Of a stretch of 22,142 bases of DNA, positions 5,075-13,726 are shown in pieces. The DNA lies in the IMG/VR virus record IMGVR_UViG_3300043313_002154, positions 1 through 22,142 of that record; one strand, 5' to 3'. The stretch is from a virus. The notes under the pieces were generated by a model. The model had not been told where the DNA came from. It saw nothing but the letters and a program-made list of their open reading frames with translations, and did no database searches. Each line of letters starts with the position of its first letter. Within the stretch, counting starts at the first letter, position 1. The position numbers and the translations under genes are program-made.

Positions 5075-7211
5075 CGGCTACGTCGAGGTGCATGCGCGCT
5101 ACGACAAAGGCCAACTGCGTCGTGCCGCGCAGGATGCCGCCGACGACCACGACACCGAGTTCAACAAGGAGCACGACCGGAACTCGCAGTCGTCCGCCAA
5201 GGATTTCAACGACAGGATCGGCGGCAGCCAATCAGAGCGTGTCAGGGCTGGCCGGAATGCCAGCCGGGACCACATCAAAGGTTGGGAAGAGGGGGTCGTC
5301 AAGGAGGACAGCAGGATCCTCCAGATCGGCAAACGGTTCGCCTCCCACATCCACACGGGCTTCGACCGCGAAGTCAACAAGAGCTTCGGCAAGTACCGCA
5401 GGATGGGCCAGAAGATCACCGGGGCCATGTTCGGCAAGGACAACGCAGCCCGGGCAGCCGCGAACTTCTTCAAGTCGTTCGCCGAGGCGGTCACGTTTGG
5501 CCAGGCCGACTTCTCCGGGCCGAAGATCACCGGCCCGCTTACCAAGATCGGCGCCGTCATGGGCACCGTCCTCGGCGTCTTGCTCGCTGGTGCCCTTGTG
5601 GTGCAGATCGGCAACGCGATCACCGCCCTACTGCCGCTGGCTTTGGGTGCGGCGATCCTCGCAGCTCCGATCGCCGACCTGATCGCCCGCAACATCGACC
5701 TCAAAAAGGGGAAGCTGTCGTTCAAGAAAAACGACATTGGCGCCTCGCTGAAGGGCTTCATCCGGCAAGCCCAACAGCTCGCCGACGCCATGGGCAAGGT
5801 TTTCAAGGGCCCGTTCATCGCCGGGCTTAAGCAGGCAACGACCCTGTTCAAGCAGATCGAGGGCCCGATGAAGCGGGCAGTGCAGGCGATTACCCCGGGC
5901 GCGATGGCGATGTGGAAAGGCTTCCTCGGCGGCATCGTCGCCTTCGGTCGGGCCTTCCAGCCAGCGCTTGCTGGCATCAACGCCGGGCTGAAGCAGTGGG
6001 GCATCGAGTTCCCCAAGATCGGCAAGGCGCTCGGCCAGATGTTCGCGACGATCCTCAAAAACCCGGAGCTGGTACGCAACGCCGTGAAGGGCCTAAGCGC
6101 CACCGTGCAGTTCCTGATCAAGGCTTTGGGCGGGGTGGTCACCTTCCTCACCTATGCGCTCGGCGCCTGGAACAACCTGTGGCGGCTCGCCCACGTCGGC
6201 TGGCAGATCTTCTCCAAATGGATCGGCCTGCCCGGCATCCTCGGCCGGATCTGGCACGCCCTCCTACCGCTGCGCAAGGCGCTCCTCGACGCCTGGGAAG
6301 CCTTCAAAAAGTTCGCCACCGCCAGCAACGACAAGCAGGCGCTGCAGCGGTTCAAGGTACTGATCGACAAGATCAAAAAGGTGTGGGATGCGCTCAAGCC
6401 GATCCTCAAGAAGGCCCTCCAGGTGGCCTGGGACAAGCTCAAGGAGTACTGGAACGCCCACGTGAAGCCATGGTGGGACAACACCGCCAAGCCCTGGCTG
6501 AAGAAGAAGCTGGAGGAGGTCGCAAAGGCGGCCTTCAAGATGCTGGTCGACGCCGCGATCAAGGAACTGAAGAAGCTGCCCGGCAAGGTGATGGACGAGC
6601 TCGGCAAAATCCCGGGCAAGATCAAGACCAAACTCCAGGTGGCTGTGACCACCGCGAAGGCTAAGGCTAAGGAGTTGGTCGACGGCTTCGTCAAGAAGGT
6701 CAAAGAGCTGCCTGGCAAGGCAAAGTCGGAGGTCGGCAAGGTCAAGGGCGCCGTCGTCAGCGCCCTGGCCGGCGCCGGGTCGTGGCTGATCGGCGCCGGC
6801 AAAGCGCTCATGTCCGGCCTCGCGGCCGGCATCCGCGCTGGCCTGTCCTGGGTGAAAAACGCGGCGGTGACAGCCGCCAAGGCAGCAGTCGGCGCGGCCA
6901 AATCGGCGTTGGGAATCCATTCGCCGTCGACGGTCGCGGCCGAGGAGGTCGGTAAGCCGATCGCGCAAGGCATCGGTGTCGGCATGCGGAAGCAAATGCC
7001 GGACGAGATGAAGGGCCTCGCCGGTCTACTGCCCTCCGTACGCGGAGGCATGAGCGCTGGCAACACCTACCAGACCAGCTCCAGCTTCAGCCCGACGATC
7101 CATGTGCACGTCGCCGCTGGGTTGGATCCGGTCGATGCGGCAGCACGCCGGGCCCTCGTCAAGGGCTTGTGGCTGGAGACGGAGAAGTTCAGGAAGGACT
7201 ACATGCGGTGA
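5049..7211 (+). CDS. Tape measure protein
   Basis: This 720-residue protein sets tail length and is threaded inside the tube. ATG 5049 is preferred over GTG 5025 because GGGAGGG (5039-5045) lies close before it. Residues 1-165 are charged and helical. A strongly hydrophobic double segment spans ~168-214 (VMGTVLGVLLAGALVVQIG onward), and another spans ~355-374. Residues ~440-570 are Lys-rich with repeated LPGK/IPGK units (LPGKVMDELGKIPGK, then LPGKAKSEVGK). Near residue 620 is AAKSALGIHSPS, a hallmark of the C-terminal region of many tape measure proteins. By the rough rule of 0.15 nm per residue the tail would be near 110 nm. The stop overlaps the next start by four bases (GTGA). No peptidase domain is seen. 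Confidence 0.93.
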   Translation: MALGFKVADGYVEVHARYDKGQLRRAAQDAADDHDTEFNKEHDRNSQSSAKDFNDRIGGSQSERVRAGRNASRDHIKGWEEGVVKEDSRILQIGKRFASHIHTGFDREVNKSFGKYRRMGQKITGAMFGKDNAARAAANFFKSFAEAVTFGQADFSGPKITGPLTKIGAVMGTVLGVLLAGALVVQIGNAITALLPLALGAAILAAPIADLIARNIDLKKGKLSFKKNDIGASLKGFIRQAQQLADAMGKVFKGPFIAGLKQATTLFKQIEGPMKRAVQAITPGAMAMWKGFLGGIVAFGRAFQPALAGINAGLKQWGIEFPKIGKALGQMFATILKNPELVRNAVKGLSATVQFLIKALGGVVTFLTYALGAWNNLWRLAHVGWQIFSKWIGLPGILGRIWHALLPLRKALLDAWEAFKKFATASNDKQALQRFKVLIDKIKKVWDALKPILKKALQVAWDKLKEYWNAHVKPWWDNTAKPWLKKKLEEVAKAAFKMLVDAAIKELKKLPGKVMDELGKIPGKIKTKLQVAVTTAKAKAKELVDGFVKKVKELPGKAKSEVGKVKGAVVSALAGAGSWLIGAGKALMSGLAAGIRAGLSWVKNAAVTAAKAAVGAAKSALGIHSPSTVAAEEVGKPIAQGIGVGMRKQMPDEMKGLAGLLPSVRGGMSAGNTYQTSSSFSPTIHVHVAAGLDPVDAAARRALVKGLWLETEKFRKDYMR

Positions 7212-8422
7212 GCTTCACCTCGATCACCATCGGCCGGATGACGCTGCAGGAACAGTTCGGCCTGTCGTCGAATATCTCCGCCGGCACTGACACTCAAACC
7301 CTCGTGCTGTCCGGTGAAGAGTCCTTCCCACCGCTCACCTTGGCGCAGGTGAAGCAGCTGCGCGAAGACATCCTCGGCCTGCAGAACCGGCTGGTGCCGA
7401 TCCGCTTCGGCACCAAGTCTGATCATGACGGCTGGTATCGCATCTCCGACGTGAACACCCAGGTCCGCGACTACCAGGGCAGCGAAGTGCGCGCCTTCTC
7501 CTGGGGCATTAACGCCGAATACATCGGACCCGAGAACGCCGTCGACCTCGAATCCAGACTCACCGGGGTGCAGCGGATCAACGACTTCGGCCTGACCGGT
7601 GAGAAGTGGCATGCCGTGCCGGCGAACGTGCAGTTCTACTACGGCGGCACGGCGACGATCGTGCGCCGGGCCACCACAGACGGGGCCAGCGCCGCCGTGT
7701 ACCGCACCGTAGGCGCGTCGGCGAACCCGCGGTGGGGACTGAGCCTCGCCAACTACTCGGTCGGCCGGGCTCGGATTCTCATCAACGGTGTGGAACGGGT
7801 CGGCAACAACGTGGTCGGTGCCTACGACACATGGGTACTGACCAACGGACTCGTCTCGGCGTCCATGTCGCCGAGCTCGTCGACCACCTGGAACATCGCA
7901 GCCTGGGATGGTGCTGCGTGGGCCTCGAAAGAGTGGAACTTCAACTGGGGTGGTGCCCCCGGCTCCGTCGAGTCCACAATGGCGTACGCCACGATCCTTC
8001 GCAACGACTACGAGGCATGCACGATCCGCCTCATCAACGACCACGCCACGGCACGCAAGACGGTCGACCTGACGTTGCGACGCGGCTCCCGGTTCGTCGA
8101 AGGGTACGCGACGGACACCACCTCCGAGACTGCCGGAGTTTGGTTGGTCGTCCCCGAAGCGAGCACGTCGCCGGCCTCCTCGGGCTATGTGCGGGCGACA
8201 TCGAACGACGCCCAAGGCAACCGTTATGTCGCCGGCTCGGCGCGCTCCTTCACCGCTCTGTCCGCATCCGGCGGCCTCACCAAATCCTCGACGACGAAGC
8301 TGGACTTCTTCATCGGTGCCGAAGTCGGAGGCTCAGCGGCGCAAACCGGCGACGATGCGGCGACCCTCGCGTTGCACTATCTGACGGCGATGGGTGAGGT
8401 CACCCTGGCGAGCGTGCGATGA
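7208..8422 (+). CDS. Distal tail protein / minor tail protein (Dit-like)
   Basis: This 404-residue protein probably forms the ring at the tail tip that links the tube to the hub. GTG 7208 is chosen because it overlaps the tape measure stop (GTGA) and follows AGGAAGGA (7192-7199). The first ~130 residues resemble the conserved Dit core: a segment with LTLAQVKQLREDILGLQNRLVPIRFG, read here in parts, then DGWYRISDV and strand-rich sequence. The C-terminal 270 residues are beta-rich with many Trp, Ser and Thr residues (WNIAAWDGAAWASKEW), as in jelly-roll or carbohydrate-binding modules, but no family is certain. It couples to the next gene through an ATGA overlap at 8419-8422. Being directly after the tape measure gene is the main support. 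Confidence 0.7.
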   Translation: MSFTSITIGRMTLQEQFGLSSNISAGTDTQTLVLSGEESFPPLTLAQVKQLREDILGLQNRLVPIRFGTKSDHDGWYRISDVNTQVRDYQGSEVRAFSWGINAEYIGPENAVDLESRLTGVQRINDFGLTGEKWHAVPANVQFYYGGTATIVRRATTDGASAAVYRTVGASANPRWGLSLANYSVGRARILINGVERVGNNVVGAYDTWVLTNGLVSASMSPSSSTTWNIAAWDGAAWASKEWNFNWGGAPGSVESTMAYATILRNDYEACTIRLINDHATARKTVDLTLRRGSRFVEGYATDTTSETAGVWLVVPEASTSPASSGYVRATSNDAQGNRYVAGSARSFTALSASGGLTKSSTTKLDFFIGAEVGGSAAQTGDDAATLALHYLTAMGEVTLASVR

Positions 8423-11400
8423 CATCAGTCACCGAGGTCAAGCAGTCGCCGGGCCGTTGGGATTTGCAGCTCGACCGGTCCACCCCGCGCGCCATCATCG
8501 ACGCGCTCACCCCGTTTGGGCATATCGCCATCGCCCCCGGCAGGATCGACGTCGGCCAGGTGGGCGATAACCTGTTGCGACAGGCGCGCTACGTAGGCGT
8601 CTATCGGGGTGGCAAGGTGGCCGGGGAGGAGTTCTCCCTAGAAGGCTCCGGTATGGCCTTCTGGGTGGGGGATGAGGACGGCAAGGGCCCGATTATCGAA
8701 TCGGTCTCTGCCTCTGCGGCCACCTTCGCCCAAACGATAAACCTCATACTCCCGGCGGCGGTCACCGCCGGAACGCTCTATTCGGTACCCGGCTCGGCCA
8801 CCCTGAATCACACCTTTCAGTGGGAGACTGCCAAGTCGGCATTGAACTTCGCGACCAACGCCTTTTCGACGCCAACCATCCCCGTTTCGTGGCGGGTCAA
8901 CGGCGACGCGACGCTCGACGCAGGCCCAGATTCTTCGCTGTACAACCTGAATCCGACCTCGATTCTGGTCCGAAAAGACGCCGTGCTGCGCACCGGCCGG
9001 GGTGCGGACGTGACCGGCATCTCCGGGGATCTGCAGCTGGAGACGGCGTATTCCGACTACACGACCAAGGTCATCGTGCTCGGCGCTGGTGAAGGTGACG
9101 CGACGATCGCCGGGTCTGCGTCGCTGGCCGCGTCGGCGGTCCTCTACAACGACATGCACGGCAACAAGGTCTCATTCACCCGGCTCGTTGATGACCTCGA
9201 CGCCGACGGGGTGACCCTCGCCCCCGCAATCGCGGCGTCGCTGCTGTCCCGGTTCGACTCCTTCACCCAAGGCGCAACGCTGTCGAGCGACGACTACGAC
9301 GTCCGCGGCGACTTCAACGTCGGCGACCACGTGGCGGTCTTCGACCCGGATATCGGCTTCGTCGACTACAGCCACGAAATGTATTACGAGGGCGTCCCGA
9401 TCAACCCGACGTACCTGCAGGTCCAAGGCATCACCTGGCCGGTCGAGACGGGGTTCACGGTCGGCTTCCGCGACATGAGCGGTACGTGGCTCGACCTCAC
9501 CGACCACTACAAGCCGGCGAGCGGGCAGACCCTGATCGACGTCGGCGATAATCCGTCCGGCCTGACCTCGCTCGGCTTCGACATCGACCGAGGCCGCGTC
9601 GTCGCCGACGCGTCGGTGCCCGCCACGCCCGTCTTCGGCACGTTCTACTCCTCGAACTACCTCAACACCGCAGGCGACACCCGCTCGCAAGTCCTGGTGA
9701 CTTGGACCAAGCCGCTCAACAGTGACGGCTCGACGATCATCGACGGCCACCATTACGAGATCCGCTACCGGCCGAACGTCACCGCGCCCTACCCGGCAAC
9801 CTGGGGCGAGGCGGCCCAAAACACCTGGGGTGGGCTGTTCACATGGATGCAGCCCCGCGTGCCGCCATTCACCACAACCGAATGGCATGTCGTGGAGGCG
9901 CCGTTCGACGTCGAGCAGCGGATGATCCTAGAGCTGCTCCCCTCGGTGATCTACGAGTTCCAGATCCGCGCGGTCGACGGGGCGAATCCGCCCAACAGGA
10001 GCGCCTGGAGCGCCTCTCAGGCGATCACGGCAGCCCGGGACACACTTCCCCCCACCCAGCCCGCTGCGCCGGTCGTGGCCGCCTCCAGGCTCTCCCTGCA
10101 GGTCATCCACTATCTAGGGCGCAACGACGGCGGCACCTTCAACCTCGACCGCGACCTGCAATGGCTGGAAATCCATGCCTCAAACGACCCGTTCTTCTTT
10201 CCAAGCGAAACCACCCTGGCCGGGCGGGTGCCGGCGGCGGCCGCGTTGGCAGCGCAAACCCCGGTCGTGGCGAGCGTCCTCGTCGAAGACACAATCGACC
10301 TCTACGTGCGAGTCGTCGCGGTCGACCGGGACGGGAACCGCTCGAACGCCTCGGAGGCGGCGCAGTCCTCGGCGCTACTGATCGACGACTCACACATTTC
10401 CGATCTGACAGCCTCCAAGATCACAGCCGGCACCATCTCTGCGAACCTGCTGCTGTCTGGGAGCATTCGCACCGCCCAATCCGGCAGCCGTGTCGAACTC
10501 AACGCCTCTGGCCTGCAGGCATTCGACACCGACGGTGACCTGACTACCAGCCTGTCATCCGACCCGGCGCTCACCGGCCAGTTCCTGTCGCTGCTCAACG
10601 ACGGCCGCACCCTAGCGACGATCAACGAAGAAGGCGTCGCCTCGTTCCAACGCGTCTACGTCAACGAAGCGTTCGTCGGCGGCACCAACATCATCGACGG
10701 TTACGTCGAGCTTCGCCCCCGTGGCGTGGTGGCGTACGGCCGGTCCTTCGACGACGTCAGTGCGTCCGCGGCGAACACCCGGAAGGGCTATCTGGAGATC
10801 GCATTCGATGCCGAGTCGGGCCGCACCTACGAGGTCGTGTTCCAAGGCGAAGTCGAATCCACCTCGGCGAACATCGGCGAGCGCTACATCTTCGACATCT
10901 ACGACGGCGGCACATCCATGCCGTCGCTGGCGTCGACGAACCTCGGCGGCGTCTCGTTCGCCGCGACCGGCAACGCTGGCCGCAACGACACCGGCTCCGG
11001 GTCGCTGATCCTGAATTGCCCAGACGACATCACCGTCGGTCAACATCGGCTGCTGTGGGCGTTCCTCGCCAGCGAAGGCACCCCCACGATGCGCGGCACC
11101 GACGGACCTTCATATTTCTACGTCAAAGACGTGGGGCCGACGGACTTCTACGACAACGTCGCAGTGCTGAACAACGGCGCCGGTGGCAGCACAGCGGTGT
11201 CGAAGACCTACACCGTCACCTACCCGTGCACTTGGTCGGCGACGTACGGCGACTATGGCGGCGGCAGTAAACAGCTTCTCGACCTGACGTATGTGGGTCA
11301 GGGCGAGTCGCCGACCTACGGCGAAACGATGGGCCTGTTCGGGTTCTCCTCCCAGATCGCGACCGACCTCGCCGGGGCGACGGTGAAACGGATCGCGTTC

Positions 11401-11718
11401 ACCGCCTATGCGCATTGGTGGAGCAAGACCGCAGGCGGCACTGCGATCCTCGGCTACCACAACTACACCAGCGTGCCGGATGCCTTGTCTGGCGCCCGGA
11501 TGAACGAGGACGAACAAGAGGTGGAGGAATGGCCGAAGCCGGGCTTCGTCACCACCGTGCTGAACAGCAGTTTCAGGACCGCGTTCCAAGCAGGCGCCGG
11601 CACCGCAACAGGGATTGTGGTGGGTCGCGCGCCGTCAACCGCCACCGTCTACCGGGCCCATTTCGACGGGATTACAGAGCCCTATCCAGCGTCCCTGCAG
11701 ATCACGTACACGAAGTAG
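8419..11718 (+). CDS. Large tail hub / host-contact protein with fibronectin-III-like domains
   Basis: This 1099-residue protein is likely the central tail-tip or fibre component. Residues 1-395 form a beta-rich hub-like region. Two fibronectin-III-like domains follow at about 400-540 (QVLVTWTKPLNSDG, HHYEIRYRP, YEFQIRAVDG) and 545-655 (DLYVRVVAVDRDGNRS). Residues ~661-700 read ISDLTASKITAGTISANLLL, a segment common just after such domains in phage tip attachment proteins. The last ~400 residues are beta-rich with many Gly, Ser and Tyr residues and probably face the host. The start at 8419 shares ATGA with the previous stop. No lysozyme, peptidase or other catalytic motif was found. The exact split between hub and fibre roles is inferred. 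Confidence 0.75.
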   Translation: MTSVTEVKQSPGRWDLQLDRSTPRAIIDALTPFGHIAIAPGRIDVGQVGDNLLRQARYVGVYRGGKVAGEEFSLEGSGMAFWVGDEDGKGPIIESVSASAATFAQTINLILPAAVTAGTLYSVPGSATLNHTFQWETAKSALNFATNAFSTPTIPVSWRVNGDATLDAGPDSSLYNLNPTSILVRKDAVLRTGRGADVTGISGDLQLETAYSDYTTKVIVLGAGEGDATIAGSASLAASAVLYNDMHGNKVSFTRLVDDLDADGVTLAPAIAASLLSRFDSFTQGATLSSDDYDVRGDFNVGDHVAVFDPDIGFVDYSHEMYYEGVPINPTYLQVQGITWPVETGFTVGFRDMSGTWLDLTDHYKPASGQTLIDVGDNPSGLTSLGFDIDRGRVVADASVPATPVFGTFYSSNYLNTAGDTRSQVLVTWTKPLNSDGSTIIDGHHYEIRYRPNVTAPYPATWGEAAQNTWGGLFTWMQPRVPPFTTTEWHVVEAPFDVEQRMILELLPSVIYEFQIRAVDGANPPNRSAWSASQAITAARDTLPPTQPAAPVVAASRLSLQVIHYLGRNDGGTFNLDRDLQWLEIHASNDPFFFPSETTLAGRVPAAAALAAQTPVVASVLVEDTIDLYVRVVAVDRDGNRSNASEAAQSSALLIDDSHISDLTASKITAGTISANLLLSGSIRTAQSGSRVELNASGLQAFDTDGDLTTSLSSDPALTGQFLSLLNDGRTLATINEEGVASFQRVYVNEAFVGGTNIIDGYVELRPRGVVAYGRSFDDVSASAANTRKGYLEIAFDAESGRTYEVVFQGEVESTSANIGERYIFDIYDGGTSMPSLASTNLGGVSFAATGNAGRNDTGSGSLILNCPDDITVGQHRLLWAFLASEGTPTMRGTDGPSYFYVKDVGPTDFYDNVAVLNNGAGGSTAVSKTYTVTYPCTWSATYGDYGGGSKQLLDLTYVGQGESPTYGETMGLFGFSSQIATDLAGATVKRIAFTAYAHWWSKTAGGTAILGYHNYTSVPDALSGARMNEDEQEVEEWPKPGFVTTVLNSSFRTAFQAGAGTATGIVVGRAPSTATVYRAHFDGITEPYPASLQITYTK

Positions 11719-11723
11719 GAGTC

Positions 11724-12290
11724 ATGGCCACCTTCACCACCCGCCTCGCCGCCACCAAGCCGGCGTCATCTGAGAACGTGTCGATCACCGTGCTCGACAA
11801 CAACTTCGACCTGTTCGATGCGGCGGTCGGCGCAACCGTCGGCGTCTCGGCGGCCCGGCCTGCGTCGGCGTTCTCAGGTCGGGTCTGGTACGACACCGAC
11901 CTCTCGTCGTTGAGAGTCAACACCGCAGTGTCGGCGTCCACCGCCGCAGTGTGGTCGGATGCGTCCGGGCTGTATGACACGCGGGTGTCGAACCTGGAGC
12001 GACCGCCGATCAACAGCCAAGCCGGCACCGCCTACACCGCCTCCGCCTCCGACAACGGCAAGATCATCGAAATGACTGCGGCGTCGGCGAACACGATCAC
12101 GTTTCCCACGATGACCGTCAATTCAGTGGTGGGGATCCTGCAGTACGGTACCGGCGCCACCAATATCGCCGGTACGGGTGTGACGATCCGCAGCCGGGGC
12201 TCCCTGACGAGGCTGGCCGGCCAGTACGCATTCGCGACACTGGCATATCGGTCGCCGTCGGAGGCTGTGCTGTTCGGAGACCTGGGCTGA
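11724..12290 (+). CDS. Small minor tail / fibre-associated protein
   Basis: This 188-residue protein starts at ATG 11724 after AGGAG (11717-11721). The N-terminal ~45 residues contain a segment like that starting many actinophage fibre-associated proteins (STRL-type start, then NNFDLFDAAVG). A beta-type segment follows (ASAFSGRVWYDTDLSSLRVN), in which GRVWYDTD resembles the short pre-helix motif found before spike or fibre domains. The second half contains alternating strands (TVNSVVGILQYGTGATNIAG, VTIRSRGSLTRL) like the receptor-facing sheets of small tail proteins. It overlaps the next gene by one base, so it is part of the same tail-tip operon. No enzyme motif is visible. Confidence 0.65.
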   Translation: MATFTTRLAATKPASSENVSITVLDNNFDLFDAAVGATVGVSAARPASAFSGRVWYDTDLSSLRVNTAVSASTAAVWSDASGLYDTRVSNLERPPINSQAGTAYTASASDNGKIIEMTAASANTITFPTMTVNSVVGILQYGTGATNIAGTGVTIRSRGSLTRLAGQYAFATLAYRSPSEAVLFGDLG

Positions 12291-13726
12291 TGCCAGGCAT
12301 CGGTGTCTTTTCGTCGTCTGCCGGGCGTCGTCGTGGCTCCCTGCCGCAGCCCCCTCCTCCACCACCGCCGGACAGTGGCGGAGGAGGGGGTGACCCCGGC
12401 CCCCAGCCGGTCGGCCCGCCCGGGACGTGGGTCTCAGTGTTCTCCGACGAGTTCAACGGCGCCAGCGTCGACACAACCAAGTGGAACGTGCTCGGCTCCG
12501 GCGCCGGCACCATCAACAACGTCACCCCCAGCACCTCTCTGGTTTCGGTGGCCGGCGGAGAGCTGGTGTTGCAGCTATCCAGCAACGGGCTCAACGGCGC
12601 GGCGGTGTCCTCCGCCGACTTCGGCGGGGTCGCGCACTACCGGATGCCGGTCGGCGGCTACGCCGAAGCCAGCTGCTACTTCCCTGGTGATTCGGGTGAC
12701 CACATTTGGGACTGGCCGGCGTTCTGGACGAGCGGGCAAAGCTGGCCGGCCAACGGGGAAATCGACATCGCTGAAGGGCTCAGCGGTGAGCTGACCCGCA
12801 ACTATCATTCCCCGTCAGGCGCGCACAATAGTGGCCCTATCGCCGGGACGTGGAACAACGCCTTCCACACCTTCGGCGCGCACCGTCAAGCCAGCCAAAT
12901 CGTTTTTTATTGGGACGGCGTTCAGGTTGGTTCCGCCCAAGCGACCGACGACGCGGGCGGCGCCCAGGCCATTGTGATCAACCTCGGCAAATCCAACAGC
13001 CGGGCTGTGCATTCGGGTCTGGCCGGTGCGATGCGGGTTGCGTGGGTGCGGGTGTGGGAGCCGGGCGGCGCTGGCACTGGCACCTCCGGTGGCACGATTA
13101 CGCTGCCTGGGTCGGCAGCGGTGACCGAGTTGGCGTCTGGGAGCGGCGTAATCAACGCCAGCATGCCGGCAAGCATCGCCGTCGACGAATATCTGATTGC
13201 ACATGTGGGGACGACGCTGGCTTCGGCACCTACCCCGCCGTCTGGGTGGACGCTGATTGCGAGCTCGCAGCAGCTTGAGTCGTCGGCACCGCTGTCGTCC
13301 AGCGGTTACTACCGCAAAGCCACCGGCAGTGAAGCCTCCACCTACACCTGGAGCAATGTTGGCACCGGCCGGTCGACGGTGATTGTGCAGCGGTTTGCCG
13401 GAGTCCATGCCACCACGCCGTTCGACACGACGTCGACTTCGCAGAAAACGACGGTGGCGACCTCGCTTACCGTGCCAGCTTTGACGACGGTGTCGGCCAG
13501 CACAAGGTTGGTGTCGGGGTGTTCGCTGAATGCGGCCTCGGCGGCGGCACTGGTGGTGCCTTCTGGGATGACGCAGGCGGCGTCAACAACCGGCACTGGG
13601 CGGCGCTCGTCGTTGGCGACGGTGACCTTAGCGGCGTCTGGGTCGTCGGGCACGAAGGTGTGGGCGGATTCCCCGTCGACGGCACTGCAGTTCGCTGGCT
13701 GGCTGACCGCTTTGAGGCCAGCATGA
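12290..13726 (+). CDS. Tail protein with GH16-type glycoside hydrolase domain
   Basis: This 478-residue protein probably cuts beta-linked glucans, galactans or a similar polymer on the host surface. Residues 1-16 form a short N-terminus, ~17-45 a Pro/Gly-rich hinge, and ~46-262 a GH16-type domain. In that domain NGEIDIAEG carries the catalytic pattern ExDxxE at E157, D159 and E162, the nucleophile, helper and acid/base of the retaining GH16 family. FSDEFNG near residue 50 and FYWDGVQVG near 206 are also typical of GH16. Residues ~273-478 form a separate beta-rich Ser/Thr domain, possibly for binding. There is no signal peptide, which fits a virion protein and not a secreted enzyme. The start overlaps the previous stop and the end overlaps the spike gene (ATGA). 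Substrate cannot be read from the sequence. Confidence 0.8.
   Translation: MPGIGVFSSSAGRRRGSLPQPPPPPPPDSGGGGGDPGPQPVGPPGTWVSVFSDEFNGASVDTTKWNVLGSGAGTINNVTPSTSLVSVAGGELVLQLSSNGLNGAAVSSADFGGVAHYRMPVGGYAEASCYFPGDSGDHIWDWPAFWTSGQSWPANGEIDIAEGLSGELTRNYHSPSGAHNSGPIAGTWNNAFHTFGAHRQASQIVFYWDGVQVGSAQATDDAGGAQAIVINLGKSNSRAVHSGLAGAMRVAWVRVWEPGGAGTGTSGGTITLPGSAAVTELASGSGVINASMPASIAVDEYLIAHVGTTLASAPTPPSGWTLIASSQQLESSAPLSSSGYYRKATGSEASTYTWSNVGTGRSTVIVQRFAGVHATTPFDTTSTSQKTTVATSLTVPALTTVSASTRLVSGCSLNAASAAALVVPSGMTQAASTTGTGRRSSLATVTLAASGSSGTKVWADSPSTALQFAGWLTALRPA
12350..12390 (+). repeat. 11-bp inverted repeat encoding a poly-Pro / poly-Gly hinge
   Basis: CCCCCTCCTCC (12350-12360) and GGAGGAGGGGG (12380-12390) are exact reverse complements with a 19-nt spacer that itself contains CCGCC and GGCGG. 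The left arm encodes prolines and the right arm glycines, because Pro and Gly codons are complementary. It marks the hinge before the GH16 domain. Confidence 0.8.

Noticed and set aside
5099-7066. Two long minus-strand open frames (350 and 304 codons) opposite the tape measure gene
   Set aside because: The tape measure frame has membrane segments and the HSPS-type motif. The minus frames carry no motif and are favoured only by the scarcity of stops in G/C-rich DNA.
7199-8215. Minus-strand open frame of 338 codons opposite the distal tail gene
   Set aside because: Arg/Gly/Val-rich composition without motif; a shadow of a coupled structural gene.
13519-13722. In-frame upstream extension of the spike gene, which could imply a -1 fusion with the GH16 protein
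   Set aside because: The ATGA overlap at 13723 gives a simple start, no convincing slippery heptamer was found at the junction, and the extension lies inside the GH16 protein's coding region.
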